From Bradyrhizobium sp. 1 (lineage in GTDB: Bacteria; Pseudomonadota; Alphaproteobacteria; Rhizobiales; Xanthobacteraceae): 64,000 bases of DNA. Positions 34,575 to 43,831 of the stretch are shown piece by piece; the stretch's first letter is position 1; the number at the start of each line of letters is the position of its first letter. Both the position numbers and the translations under genes were made by a program. Under the pieces are notes generated by a model, which saw only the letters and a list, made by a program, of their open reading frames with translations, ran no database searches and was not told where the DNA came from. The stretch is taken from NCBI RefSeq assembly GCF_023073315.1, contig NZ_JADPJH010000026.1:245669-309668 (forward strand), written 5' to 3'.

Positions 34575-36788
34575 TCAATGTCCGGCGGCGCGTTTGGCGG
34601 CCGCGTTGTTCAGCACGATCAGGGCGTCGACGGCCACGCCCGTCCTGGTGTTGATCAGGAACGGATTGATGTCGATCGAGGCGATCCTGTTCCCGGCATC
34701 CGCGATCAGATTTGACAGGCCGACCAGCGCTTTCACGGCGGAGACCTCGTGCAACGCCGGCTTGCCGCGATAGCCGCGCATCTTGATCCCGGCCTTGGTG
34801 CGGCCGATCAGCAGCCGCGCCTCGGCCTCGTCCAGCGGCGCGCCGGCGAGCGCGACGTCCTTCATCAGCTCGATATCGATGCCGCCGGTGCCGAACAGCA
34901 CCACCGGCCCCATCTCGGCATCGAGCGAGGCGCCGACCACGAGCTCGAGATCGGCCTTGACCTGCTGCGCGATCAGGATGCCGTCGAGCTTCGGCTTGCC
35001 CTTCAGCTTGTTGACCCGCGCGGTGATATCGGAAAATGCCTTCTTCACTTCGGCCGCGCTGTTGAGATTCAGCACCACGCCGCCGATGTCGGATTTGTGC
35101 AGGATCTCGGCGCTGACGACCTTTGCGACGACCGGAAAGCCGATCTGCTTGGCGAGTTTCACCGCCTCGGCTGCCGTCTGCGCGATCGCCTCCTTCGAGA
35201 CCGGGATGCCATAGGCCTTCAGGAGCTTCTTCGAAGCGACCTCGTCGAGCGCGGCGCCGCTCGCCGATTTCAGAGCCTTTTCCAGCACGGCGCGCGCGGC
35301 CGGCTTCGAGCTCGAGACGATGTCGGGCACTTCTTTGCGCAGCTCGGCATAGGCGAGCAGCGACTTGATCGCTGTCACCGCGCGGTCCATGCCCTGCATG
35401 ACTGCGAGATGCGGCAGCGATTTGCGCAAGTCCTTGGTGAACTCGCTGAAGCCGATCGACATCGCGCTGACGTAGATCACGGGTTTTGCGGCCTGGCCCG
35501 CCATCTCGTTGACGATACGTAAGTTGCGCTCGCGCAGTTCGTGCGGCGCCTTTGGCAGCTCGGCATCGACGATGACGATGTCGATATCGGGGTCGTCGAT
35601 CATCAGCTTGATCGACTTCATGTAGACCGAGGGATCGACCACCGCGGCAAAGCCGGCATCGAGCGGATTGCCGACGATCGAGCCCGGCCCGAGCATTTTT
35701 GCGAGCTCCGAGCCGACATGCGGGCTCAGCGGCGCAAAATTCAGGCCTTCGGCATAGAAGGCGTCAAGCAGCATGCCGCGCTTGCCGCCAGATAGCGTGA
35801 CCGCGGCGAGCCTGTTACCTTTGGGCACGGTCGAATGGACGAAGCATTCGGTGGTCTCGATCAACTCGTCGAGCCCGCCGACCCGGATCACGCCTTCGCG
35901 TGTCGCGATGGCATCGAACGTCTCGATCGAGCCTGCGAGCGCACCGGTATGCGCCATCGCGGCGGCGCGGCCGCCCTCGGATGAGCCTAGCTTGAGCGCG
36001 ATCACCGGTTTGCTCGCGGCACGCGCCGCCTTGCAGGCATCGCGGAACGCCTTGGTGTTGCGCACGCCTTCGAGGTAGACGACGATCACCTTGATGCTCG
36101 GATCCTCCGCGAAATAGCGCATCAGGTCGGGCGTCTCGAGCCCGGTCTCGTTACCGGTCGTGACCATGTAGCCGACGCCGACACCGCGATCCTCCAGCGC
36201 CTGGCGGATCGCCATGACGATGGCGCCGGACTGCCCGGCGATCGCCACCGCGCCCTGTTCCATGGTGACGATGCGGTCGTCGATATTGGTGAAGAGCTTT
36301 TCGCCGGCGCTTAGATTGCCGAGGCAATTTGGGCCGGTGACCGCAAGTCCCGTTTCGCGAATCGCGGCTTGCAATTCGGCTGCGAGCTTCTGGCTCTCCT
36401 CATCCTGCAACTCGCTGAAGCCGGAGGTGACGATGGTGGCCGAACGCGCACCGGCCGCGGCGGCGTCGCGGATCACCTGCACCGCAAAGCGCGCCGGCAC
36501 CAGCACCAGCACGTGATCCGGCTTTTCCGGCAGGCTCGCAAAGTCCTTGAAGCAGGGGACGCCCCAGATCGTCTCGCGCTTGGCGTTGACCGGATAGAGC
36601 CCGCCCTCATAACCGTATTTGACCAGATTATTCCAGATGCGCTCGGCATAGTTGCCGGGCTTGTCGGTCGCGCCGACCAGCACGATGTTGTGCGGGTGCA
36701 GCATGGCGTGGATGCCCTTGACGATTTCGCCGGCGTCGGGCGGTGGGGACCAGGGGCGCGGAGAAACGGCAGACACTCGGGCTTCCAT
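34575..36788 (-). CDS. Acyl-CoA synthetase (NDP-forming type), fused alpha-beta
   Basis: 737 aa. Acetate-CoA ligase (ADP-forming)/pimeloyl-type family: CoA-binding domain (about 25-150, IVLVGATDKPGNYAERIWNNL), succinyl-CoA-ligase-like domains (about 165-490) with GPNCLGN, GQSGAIVMA and the phospho-His loop AMAHTGALAGS, then an ATP-grasp domain (about 510-737) with GFPVVAKVVSAEILHKSDIGGV. It would interconvert an acyl-CoA and free acid with nucleotide. Acid substrate unknown. The ATG at 36788 gives a proline-rich leader. It stands alone between the MCE gene and a divergent glycosyltransferase. Confidence 0.9.
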   Translation of the reverse strand: MEARVSAVSPRPWSPPPDAGEIVKGIHAMLHPHNIVLVGATDKPGNYAERIWNNLVKYGYEGGLYPVNAKRETIWGVPCFKDFASLPEKPDHVLVLVPARFAVQVIRDAAAAGARSATIVTSGFSELQDEESQKLAAELQAAIRETGLAVTGPNCLGNLSAGEKLFTNIDDRIVTMEQGAVAIAGQSGAIVMAIRQALEDRGVGVGYMVTTGNETGLETPDLMRYFAEDPSIKVIVVYLEGVRNTKAFRDACKAARAASKPVIALKLGSSEGGRAAAMAHTGALAGSIETFDAIATREGVIRVGGLDELIETTECFVHSTVPKGNRLAAVTLSGGKRGMLLDAFYAEGLNFAPLSPHVGSELAKMLGPGSIVGNPLDAGFAAVVDPSVYMKSIKLMIDDPDIDIVIVDAELPKAPHELRERNLRIVNEMAGQAAKPVIYVSAMSIGFSEFTKDLRKSLPHLAVMQGMDRAVTAIKSLLAYAELRKEVPDIVSSSKPAARAVLEKALKSASGAALDEVASKKLLKAYGIPVSKEAIAQTAAEAVKLAKQIGFPVVAKVVSAEILHKSDIGGVVLNLNSAAEVKKAFSDITARVNKLKGKPKLDGILIAQQVKADLELVVGASLDAEMGPVVLFGTGGIDIELMKDVALAGAPLDEAEARLLIGRTKAGIKMRGYRGKPALHEVSAVKALVGLSNLIADAGNRIASIDINPFLINTRTGVAVDALIVLNNAAAKRAAGH

Positions 36789-36980
36789 GGCGCTTCCTCA
36801 GCTTTTGTTCTTGTTGCAGCGCGCTGTCATGCGCCGGGTTCGGGCGGGGCTGATCGTAACGGGCACCATGCCGCGAGGCGGAATGGCTGAGACATTGCGA
36901 TAAGGCTAGCATCACCAGACTTTTGGCGAAAGTGCGAACGATCCGGCGAAGTGCTAGGAATTCGCGCGATCGTTCTCCAA

Positions 36981-38630
36981 ATGGTGCTCATGCCGCTGCT
37001 CTCTGTTGTTGTCCCGACTCTCAATCGTCCCGATACGCTGCGTCACGCGCTGGCAACCATGGCCTGCCAGCCCGCGGACGCGGATTGCGAGTTCATCGTC
37101 CAGAACAATGGCGGCAACCCCGATATTGCCGAGATGGTCGAAGGCCTGAAGGACGCGCGCTTCAAACACTTCGCCAGCGACACCGTCCTCACCATGACCG
37201 ACAATTGGGAGGCGGCGCTCGGCCATGCCAGCGGCGAGTACGTCACGTTCATCGGCGACGACGACGGCTTGATGCCCTATGCGTGCGCGACGGCGACGGA
37301 CATTCTCGCGGGCCGGAAGATCGATCTGCTGAGCTGGCGCGCCTACAGCTACCACTGGCCGGACTATTATCATCCGGCCTTTCGCAACCGGCTGCTGGCG
37401 GAGATCGACCTTGCCTCGTCGGTGAAGCGGGTCTCCTCGCGCAGTGAGCTGGCGCGCATCTTCGCCTTCCAGGCTCACTATTCGTACCTGCCGATGATCT
37501 ACAATTCGTTCGTCCGCCGCAGCGTCATCGATCGGATGCGCGCGATTGGCGGGCGCTATTTCATCGGTCTTTCGCCGGATGTCGCGTCCGGCATCGCCAA
37601 CGCTGCGCTGACCGACAGCTTCGTCCGCCTGTCGCGGCCCCTGGGCATGTCCGGCATTTCGCAGCACAGCACCGGTCACGCGCTGTTCTTCGAGACCACG
37701 AATCTCCTCGCGACGTCGCGAGGGGCTCGCGATTTCGGGGCCATTGACGGCGATCCGCAGTTGCCCGATCTGAACGCGCTCCATCTCTTCATCGCCAAGG
37801 ACATGCTGGTCCTCAAACGCCTGCTGCTGGCGGACGACGATCACGTACAAATCGACTACAGGGCACTGGCGCAGGCCCTTGCGACCGACATCAACGATCG
37901 GCCGCTCCTGTATGACCGGACCGTGCAGACCATCGGCGAACTCGCCGGCACGCACGGCTTCGACGTCGCCGACATCATCGTTCCTGCACGCCTTGCGGAT
38001 CGTCCGCCGCCTGGCCGACGGGGTATGCACGCGGCTGGCCCGAACCGGGCGGTTTACGAGCTCGACGGCTCCGCGCTTGGGCTCGCTTCGATCGCGGATG
38101 CGGTGCGCGTGATCGCGCAGTTCGTTCCGGACCAGGAGCCATTCGATCCGGCCACCCTCGACATTTCCGTGTCCGCGCCACTCCTGGGCAGAGCGGAACT
38201 CAGCTTCGCGCGTGACAGAACCGGTGTCGCCGCCCTGGTCGAGGGATGGAGTGAGCCGGAGGAATGGGGCACCTGGTCAGTTGCCAGGAAATGCGTGCTC
38301 CGCTTCGAGGTCCGTCCCGTTCCATCCCGACCGATCGAGCTCGTGCTGGCGTGCCGGGCTTTTGTCTCCGAGAGGAATCCGCAGCTGCGTGTCGTCTGCC
38401 GCGTCGGCGACGGTGTGCCGCAGCAGCTGGATTTCTCGACGGATGCGTTCGCCGGCCTGCGCAGGCTGATGCTCGATCCTGCCGCGATTGCTGCCGACGG
38501 GACCTTGACCATCAGCCTGGCGCTATCCGATCCGCGCTCACCCGCGGATCTGGCGTTGAGCTCCGATGTGCGGCCGCTCGGCATCGGGCTCGAACGGATC
38601 TGGCTCGAACGCGGCACCCGCACCGCGTAA
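36981..38630 (+). CDS. Family 2 glycosyltransferase with C-terminal beta-domain
   Basis: 549 aa from ATG 36981 (ATG 36990 or GTG 36951 also possible; no clear ribosome site). The N-terminal GT-A domain has LLSVVVPTLNRPDTLRHAL and the metal-binding Asp cluster IGDDDG near residue 90. Residues about 410-545 are a separate beta-rich domain (EGWSEPEEWGTWSVARKCVLRFEV), of a type I know from rhizobial polysaccharide proteins. There are no membrane segments. It likely adds a sugar during surface polysaccharide synthesis; donor and acceptor unknown. Convergent with another glycosyltransferase gene. Confidence 0.85.
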   Translation: MVLMPLLSVVVPTLNRPDTLRHALATMACQPADADCEFIVQNNGGNPDIAEMVEGLKDARFKHFASDTVLTMTDNWEAALGHASGEYVTFIGDDDGLMPYACATATDILAGRKIDLLSWRAYSYHWPDYYHPAFRNRLLAEIDLASSVKRVSSRSELARIFAFQAHYSYLPMIYNSFVRRSVIDRMRAIGGRYFIGLSPDVASGIANAALTDSFVRLSRPLGMSGISQHSTGHALFFETTNLLATSRGARDFGAIDGDPQLPDLNALHLFIAKDMLVLKRLLLADDDHVQIDYRALAQALATDINDRPLLYDRTVQTIGELAGTHGFDVADIIVPARLADRPPPGRRGMHAAGPNRAVYELDGSALGLASIADAVRVIAQFVPDQEPFDPATLDISVSAPLLGRAELSFARDRTGVAALVEGWSEPEEWGTWSVARKCVLRFEVRPVPSRPIELVLACRAFVSERNPQLRVVCRVGDGVPQQLDFSTDAFAGLRRLMLDPAAIAADGTLTISLALSDPRSPADLALSSDVRPLGIGLERIWLERGTRTA

Positions 38631-38650
38631 CGCCGCTGATCCCGGCTCGC

Positions 38651-39631
38651 TCAGTAGCGCAGCAGGCTCAGCTTGTAGGCGTAATGATAGGCCAGTTGCT
38701 TTGCGAGATAGGATGCGATGGCGCGGCGGATTTGCAGCTGCGTCGGATCGAAGCCGAGAACGCGGCGCCGCAGGATGCCCATCTCCCTGACGCCGACCGC
38801 GTAGGTTGCGGCGGTCTTCTGGGCATCATGGATCCGGAAGCAGGCGAGGAATCGCGGCAAGCGCACGAACTTGAATCCCGCGGCCTGCGCCCGCAGGATG
38901 AAGTCCCAGTCCATCGCATAGTGAAAGCTCTCGTCGATAGGTCCGATCCCGTCCCACACGCGCCTGCGCCAGAACATCGTTTCTTGCGGAATATAGTCGG
39001 CATATTGCAACGTCTTGCCGTCATGCGGCGGCAACACGGCACGCCCGACCTCGAGCCCATCGCTATCGACGAAGACGCGATGGCCATAGACGACGTCGAC
39101 GTCGGGATGGGACGCGAAGTAGTTGGCGACATAGGCCAGCGTCCCCGGCAGCAGCATGTCGTCGCTGTTCAGGTAAGCCATGATTTCGCTGTCGGTGCCG
39201 GCGAAGCCCAGATTGATGGCGTTGGATTGCCCCTTGTCCGGCTCGCTGTTCCAGCTGATGCTGTCGCCACGGCTCTTCAACAGATCGATCGTGCCGTCGA
39301 TCGAAGCGCCGTCCTGCACGTGGTAATACAGGTTCGGATAGTTCTGACTGACGATGCTCTCGATCGTGGCGCCGAGATATTGCGCGTGATTGTAGCTGGG
39401 CGTGACCATTGCGATCCGCGGCGCAGTCGCGGTGATCGCCGGTGCGGGCGGGAACGCGGTCAGGTTGAGCAGGCGCGGCGGATATTGCTCGAAGGTCCAG
39501 ATCGGCGGGCGACGCCAGAGGCTCCGAAGCGAGGAGCGTCTCTGCCCGGCGGCAACGAGATTCAGATTCCTTTCCAGTAGCGCGACTCGGTTTTCCAGCT
39601 GTTCGAGACGCTGCCTGTACTCGTCGTCCAT
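38651..39631 (-). CDS. Family 2 glycosyltransferase with N-terminal coiled coil
   Basis: 326 aa from ATG 39631 (MDDEYRQRLEQLENRVALLERNL, a short coiled coil). The GT-A domain begins at about 70 with RIAMVTPSYNHAQYLGATIESIVSQNYPNL. Then come the DGASIDGT donor site, LNSDDMLLPG metal-binding DxD-like motif, and MDWDFILRA catalytic-base region. This pattern is usual for enzymes adding sugars to exopolysaccharide or O-antigen repeat units. The coiled coil may allow oligomerisation. Neighbouring genes on the same strand are the sortase and its substrate, about 130 bases away. Confidence 0.88.
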   Translation of the reverse strand: MDDEYRQRLEQLENRVALLERNLNLVAAGQRRSSLRSLWRRPPIWTFEQYPPRLLNLTAFPPAPAITATAPRIAMVTPSYNHAQYLGATIESIVSQNYPNLYYHVQDGASIDGTIDLLKSRGDSISWNSEPDKGQSNAINLGFAGTDSEIMAYLNSDDMLLPGTLAYVANYFASHPDVDVVYGHRVFVDSDGLEVGRAVLPPHDGKTLQYADYIPQETMFWRRRVWDGIGPIDESFHYAMDWDFILRAQAAGFKFVRLPRFLACFRIHDAQKTAATYAVGVREMGILRRRVLGFDPTQLQIRRAIASYLAKQLAYHYAYKLSLLRY

Positions 39632-39761
39632 TACTGTTTGCCCCAAAAACTGCGGCGTCAAAAGATCAACCAGCCACTCTTATAGGTCTATGGACGACGG
39701 CGCCAGTTCAGCAGTTCCACCAGGCGCGATTGCCCGGCACTCAAGCGCGGCTTATCGACGC

Positions 39762-40364
39762 TCAGTGGGCTCCTGACGGGTCGTTTACGAACCCCTGTTC
39801 ACGGGTTTCAATCAACGTTGCATGCAGGACGTAGCGCTCGGGACCCGAGGTAATTGCGTCGAACGGCCAGCAGGTCGCGAGCACAAGCTCGAAACCCTGT
39901 GCCGCAGGATCGATGCCCGATGTATCGAAATGGACCACGGCCGAGGAATCCGCGCGATAGCGAAAGTGCTTGCCGTCGCTGCGCGTAACATCGATTGCGT
40001 CACCAATGGCAACATTCCGCAAGAACCGGAAATGCGTGTCGCGATGCGCAGCATATACCGCAATGCCGCGTTCGCCCGCATCAACCGTTTGGTTGAGGTG
40101 GCCGGGGCCGAAAGCGAGCGCCTGGCCGCTCGTGCCGTCCAGCACGATGGCGCTGGCGCCGATCCGCTTCACCTCGATCCGCGCGACCGGCCAGGTATCG
40201 GCCCATGACCACGGTTTGACCGCCCGGCCCGTCGTCACGCTCTCGTTGAATGCGCGGTCCAGCAGCACCTGCGCGAGCCAGGCTTTTGCATGGATGTAGG
40301 CGCCGTCGCCGAACAAGATGACGCCGACCAGCGCGAGAACCAGGGGAGAGATGAAGCGGGGCAT
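39762..40364 (-). CDS. Gram-negative (proteobacterial) sortase
   Basis: Transpeptidase that cleaves a C-terminal sorting signal and joins it to an amine. 200 aa from ATG 40364. One N-terminal membrane helix (FISPLVLALVGVILFGDGAYI) is followed by the sortase domain: His107 in AAHRDTHF, Cys165 in LATCWPF and Arg177 in PERYVLHA, all three catalytic residues present. It belongs with the single-copy proteobacterial sortases that always sit beside one VIT/vWA substrate gene, as here (40566-42830). The order is substrate then sortase, separated by a palindromic repeat and a terminator-like stem. Confidence 0.93.
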   Translation of the reverse strand: MPRFISPLVLALVGVILFGDGAYIHAKAWLAQVLLDRAFNESVTTGRAVKPWSWADTWPVARIEVKRIGASAIVLDGTSGQALAFGPGHLNQTVDAGERGIAVYAAHRDTHFRFLRNVAIGDAIDVTRSDGKHFRYRADSSAVVHFDTSGIDPAAQGFELVLATCWPFDAITSGPERYVLHATLIETREQGFVNDPSGAH

Positions 40365-40377
40365 TGTGCCAATTCCC

Positions 40378-40464
40378 CGTCATTGCGAGGAGCGAAGCGA
40401 CGAAGCAATCCAGACTGTCTCAGCGGACGGATCTCTGGATTGCTTCGCTTTGCTCGCAATGACG
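40378..40464. repeat. Palindromic repeat (CGTCATTGCGAG family), copy 1
   Basis: Inverted element: CGTCATTGCGAGGAGCGAAG at the left end mirrors CTTCGCTTTGCTCGCAATGACG at the right, and GAAGCAATCCAGA mirrors CTGGATTGCTTC. A second copy is at 53475-53560. It lies between the sortase substrate gene and the sortase gene. Confidence 0.85.
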
Positions 40465-40490
40465 AATTCGGTTGAGACGGCGTGTTCAAG

Positions 40491-40537
40491 AAAAAGGCGC
40501 GCGCGGCCGTTGGTGCGGGACGGGCAGCCGCGCGCGC
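40491..40537 (-). terminator. Candidate rho-independent terminator after the sortase substrate gene
   Basis: On the minus strand an 11-bp GC stem (40527-40537 with 40497-40507, GCGCGCGCGGC arms) is followed by CCTTTTTC. The loop is long (19 bases). It would reduce read-through from the substrate gene into the sortase gene. Confidence 0.55.
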
Positions 40538-40565
40538 TAACAGAGGAGTTCGGGGGGCTCCTCTC

Positions 40566-42830
40566 TCAAGCGGCGTCAGTGAGCAAGGTCTGACGCCGGT
40601 TGAACACGAACAGGATCAGGGCGAGCACGATCAAGATCAGGCCTGCGATCATCTTCAGCTCGGCCGAGGTTGCAGTCTTTGGCAGGCGGATCGCATCGGG
40701 CGCGGCGGGGGTCGGCCGCCTTGCCGCCGGCTGGCTGCGCGCATCGGCATGGTGTTCGCGCAGCTGTGTCGGCGCTTGCTGCGGCCGTTCGCCAAAAACC
40801 TTCTCGAAGTCCCAGCCGGCCGGCAGGTTGATCGGCAACTCGCTGAGCTTGAGCGGCGCGCCCTCGGGGCGGCTCGGCGTCTTGTCGACAGCGACGAGGC
40901 TGGTGAGCCGCGTGACGATCTGATGGTCGAGCGCCAGCGCCAGGATCGCCTTGTCGGAGTCATCCGGCGTCATCTCGCGTAGGGTGCGCGCCACCTCGGC
41001 ATCGCCGATCTTGCGTCTGGCCCAGAGTTTCGACAGCCCCTTGCCTTCGGCGGCATTTTGCAGCGGCAGCGTCACCGACCATGGGCGGTCGCCGACGCGG
41101 CCTTTGATTTCGAGCGAGCCGGCGAGCTTGTCGAGCTTGGCCGCCAGCACCAGCGGTTCGTCGCGATAGACGTCGGGAATGATCGCCGGCGTGATGTCAG
41201 CCTTCGCGTCGGAGAATTTTACGCTGAGGCCGGTTACAGCCGGGTTCTCCAGCTTGGCGAACAGGCCGCGCATGCGCTCCTCGACCTGCTCGACCGAGCC
41301 GATATGGGTGAAGGCGCCGCGGCCGAGCTCGGAGGCGCGCGTCATGAGGTAGGTGTTGGGCGCGGAGCCGATGCCGACCATAAAGACGCGCGAGCGGCCG
41401 CGCATCGACGTGATCGTTTCGAATAATTGCTGCTCGTTGCCGATTGCACCGTCGGTCAGGAACACGATCTGGCGGACCATGCTGGTATCGCCGAGCTTGT
41501 CGGTTAGCGCGGCGCGCATCGCCGGCACCATCTCGGTGCCGCCGCGCGCCTGCAACGCGCTCACGAAAGAGGTTGCCTCGCCGACATGCGCGGCATCCGC
41601 GGGCGCGGAGGCCGGAAACAGCACATCCATGGTGTCGTCGAAACGGATAACGTTGAAGCGATCGTTCGGTTGGAGGCGGCCGAGAGCATAGAGCAGGCTC
41701 GCCTTGGCCTGCACGATCGACGTGCCGCCCATCGAGCCGGAATTGTCGATCACGAACACGACCTCGCGCGGCAGCGGCTTTTGCGTCGGCTGCTCGGCGC
41801 TGGGCGGGGTGACGAAGGCGAGCAGATAATCGGCATCGCCGACATGTTCGCGGAACAGGCCGACCGACGGCGCCTTCTCGGCGGCCGGTTTCCAGGTCAG
41901 CTCGAAATCGCGGTCGGCGGGCACCGCGCCGTCGGCGAGTGTGACGATGCGGGTCGTACTATCAGGGCTTTCCGTCTTGACGTTATGATGGTGGCTCCTG
42001 ACCTCGCCGAGCGCAAAGCCGGCCTTCAGGCGCACGGTGATGCTGGTCGGATTGACCGGCGCATTCTTCGTGGGATCCAGCACCGGCGGCGAGATTCGGT
42101 CACGATCCGGCACCGCGTCTGAATTGGTCGCGCCCCAGCCCGAGCCGTCCTTGCGGAAGTCGACGCTCTGCACGATGGGTGCCGGATTGTAGCGCGGAGC
42201 AACCACCAACGGCAGGCGCAGCGAATATTCGTTGCCACTCTGATGCACCGGCTCCTGATATTCGATCTGCACCAGCACGGTTTCGCCGGGGCCGATATTG
42301 GCGACCGAATTGGTGAAGATGTTCGGCCGCTCCTGTTCGGTGAGCGCGGCTTTCTGACCGGCGCTGCGCGCCTGCTCGTAGATGATGCGAGCCTGCTGCC
42401 GCTCCTTGATATCGCCGACGATGACGCGGTCGCCGACCACCATCTTCAGCGTATCGACGGCGCCATTGGTCGCGAGCGGATAGACATAGGTGGCCTCGAC
42501 CCAGTCCTTGGTCGGGTTGCGGAAGATCTGGGTGACGCGGGCGCGCAATGTCGGGCCCGATACCGTGATGTCGACATCGGTGCCGAGGCGGATCGCTTCG
42601 GTATAGGCGCCGTCTTCCTTCAGCAGCAGGCTGCCGGATTTGGCGTCGCCGGGCTGGAGCAGGCCGGCCTGCTCCGTCGTCGCCGACCAGCCGGGCTCGA
42701 AGCTCACCAGCAGGGCAACGAAGGCGACCAGCATGACCGCGATGCCCTGCACCAGAAGAAACAATCCGAATTTGATCAGGCGCCCCAGCATCGGGTGCTC
42801 GTCGCTGTCTGTGGTGTCGTAGGTATCCAT
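40566..42830 (-). CDS. Sortase-anchored VIT/vWA protein with LPKTA signal
   Basis: 754 aa from ATG 42830 (ATG 42884 possible). An N-terminal membrane/signal helix (FGLFLLVQGIAVMLVAFVALLV) is followed by a VIT domain (about 55-200: SGPTLRARVTQIFRNPTKDWVEATYVYPL). Then comes a von Willebrand A domain (about 330-510) with an intact metal site DNSGS and LTDGAIG. The tail carries LPKTA at residues 716-720, a hydrophobic helix (IAGLILIVLALILFVF) and NRR: a textbook sortase sorting signal. It is the sole expected substrate of the neighbouring sortase. The fold resembles inter-alpha-trypsin inhibitor heavy chains; it may bind matrix or metal in the periplasm. Confidence 0.94.
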   Translation of the reverse strand: MDTYDTTDSDEHPMLGRLIKFGLFLLVQGIAVMLVAFVALLVSFEPGWSATTEQAGLLQPGDAKSGSLLLKEDGAYTEAIRLGTDVDITVSGPTLRARVTQIFRNPTKDWVEATYVYPLATNGAVDTLKMVVGDRVIVGDIKERQQARIIYEQARSAGQKAALTEQERPNIFTNSVANIGPGETVLVQIEYQEPVHQSGNEYSLRLPLVVAPRYNPAPIVQSVDFRKDGSGWGATNSDAVPDRDRISPPVLDPTKNAPVNPTSITVRLKAGFALGEVRSHHHNVKTESPDSTTRIVTLADGAVPADRDFELTWKPAAEKAPSVGLFREHVGDADYLLAFVTPPSAEQPTQKPLPREVVFVIDNSGSMGGTSIVQAKASLLYALGRLQPNDRFNVIRFDDTMDVLFPASAPADAAHVGEATSFVSALQARGGTEMVPAMRAALTDKLGDTSMVRQIVFLTDGAIGNEQQLFETITSMRGRSRVFMVGIGSAPNTYLMTRASELGRGAFTHIGSVEQVEERMRGLFAKLENPAVTGLSVKFSDAKADITPAIIPDVYRDEPLVLAAKLDKLAGSLEIKGRVGDRPWSVTLPLQNAAEGKGLSKLWARRKIGDAEVARTLREMTPDDSDKAILALALDHQIVTRLTSLVAVDKTPSRPEGAPLKLSELPINLPAGWDFEKVFGERPQQAPTQLREHHADARSQPAARRPTPAAPDAIRLPKTATSAELKMIAGLILIVLALILFVFNRRQTLLTDAA

Positions 42831-43015
42831 TTGGCCTGCTCCCGTAGGATGATTGCTGGCTCTCAGCATCTGCCGGGAGCGCAAGTCTCGCGAGCAGAAC
42901 GATCGGCAATGTTCCGCCCCGGCCGGCCCGGGTGGGCCGCCGCCGGGCGGTCAAGTGCGGTTTTGTGCTGGTTTGTCCGCCCTGCTAGACTGGCGGCCCC
43001 AAGGCAGGGTTGACG

Positions 43016-43777
43016 ATGCAGACGCAGGACGACAAGCAGCTTTCCGACGAGCAGAGCCGCGAGATCGCGGAGACCATTCGCGAGGAGCTCGCCAGGCGAC
43101 GAATTTCCCGGCAGGCGCTGGCCGAGCAGGCCAAGCTCAGCCTGTCGACATTGGAGAAGGTGCTCGGCGGCCGCCGGCCGTTCACACTGGCGACGACCGT
43201 GCGGCTGGAGCAGGCGCTCGGCGTCTCCTTACGCAAAAGCGCCCCCGTGGTGACGCCTCCGGCCGCGAACGATGTCGCACCCGACAGCCTCGGTTCCTAC
43301 TCGCATCGCGCCGTGACCTGGATCGAGGACGTCTACATCACGCTGCGGCCGTCCTTCGGCGACAAGGACGCGATCTTCGCCTACCGCACCGAGATCGTCT
43401 GGGAGCCGAAAGTCTCTTCACTGGTGTTCCGCGAAGGCGAGCGGACCGATGCGGCCTATGAGCACACCGGCGAAGTTGCGGTGCCGCATCAGTCCGGCTT
43501 CATCTACCTCGTCATCATCAAACACGGCCAGCATCGCGTGATCACGGTGTCGCGGCCGACGGTGACTGGTGCGATGTACGGGATCATCTCGACGCTCCGC
43601 GCCGGCCCCGGCTCGCAACTGACGCCGATCGCGGCCCCGATCGCCTACGTGCCCGCACGAAATCTTACCGACCCGTCAGTGGGACGGATCACATCCGACC
43701 ACGCAAGCTACAAGCTATACCAGGATCATCTTCGCCGCACTGTCGACGAATCTTTTGCGCTATTTCTGCCTGCCTAA
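43016..43777 (+). CDS. XRE-type HTH regulator with C-terminal ligand-like domain
   Basis: 253 aa from ATG 43016. An N-terminal helix-turn-helix (about 13-70: EELARRRISRQALAEQAKLSLSTLEKVLGGRRPFTLATTVRLEQALG) of the Cro/CI type is followed by a linker and an about 170-residue domain of mixed alpha/beta character (YSHRAVTWIEDVYITLRPSFGDKDAIFAYRTEIVWEP). I do not recognise the C-terminal domain; repeated aromatic residues and the chain length suggest small-molecule sensing. Divergent from the sortase-substrate gene, so it may regulate it; same strand as the next glycosyltransferase. Confidence 0.85.
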   Translation: MQTQDDKQLSDEQSREIAETIREELARRRISRQALAEQAKLSLSTLEKVLGGRRPFTLATTVRLEQALGVSLRKSAPVVTPPAANDVAPDSLGSYSHRAVTWIEDVYITLRPSFGDKDAIFAYRTEIVWEPKVSSLVFREGERTDAAYEHTGEVAVPHQSGFIYLVIIKHGQHRVITVSRPTVTGAMYGIISTLRAGPGSQLTPIAAPIAYVPARNLTDPSVGRITSDHASYKLYQDHLRRTVDESFALFLPA

Positions 43778-43831
43778 GCCAAACGCCTGAGTCGGCGACC
43801 CGCGCGATCATGTTGAGGAGTGAGATCCGGC

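Noticed and set aside
39762..42830. Sortase pair as Gram-positive contamination or recent transfer
   Set aside because: Base composition and codon use look like the neighbours, and such pairs are known in proteobacteria.
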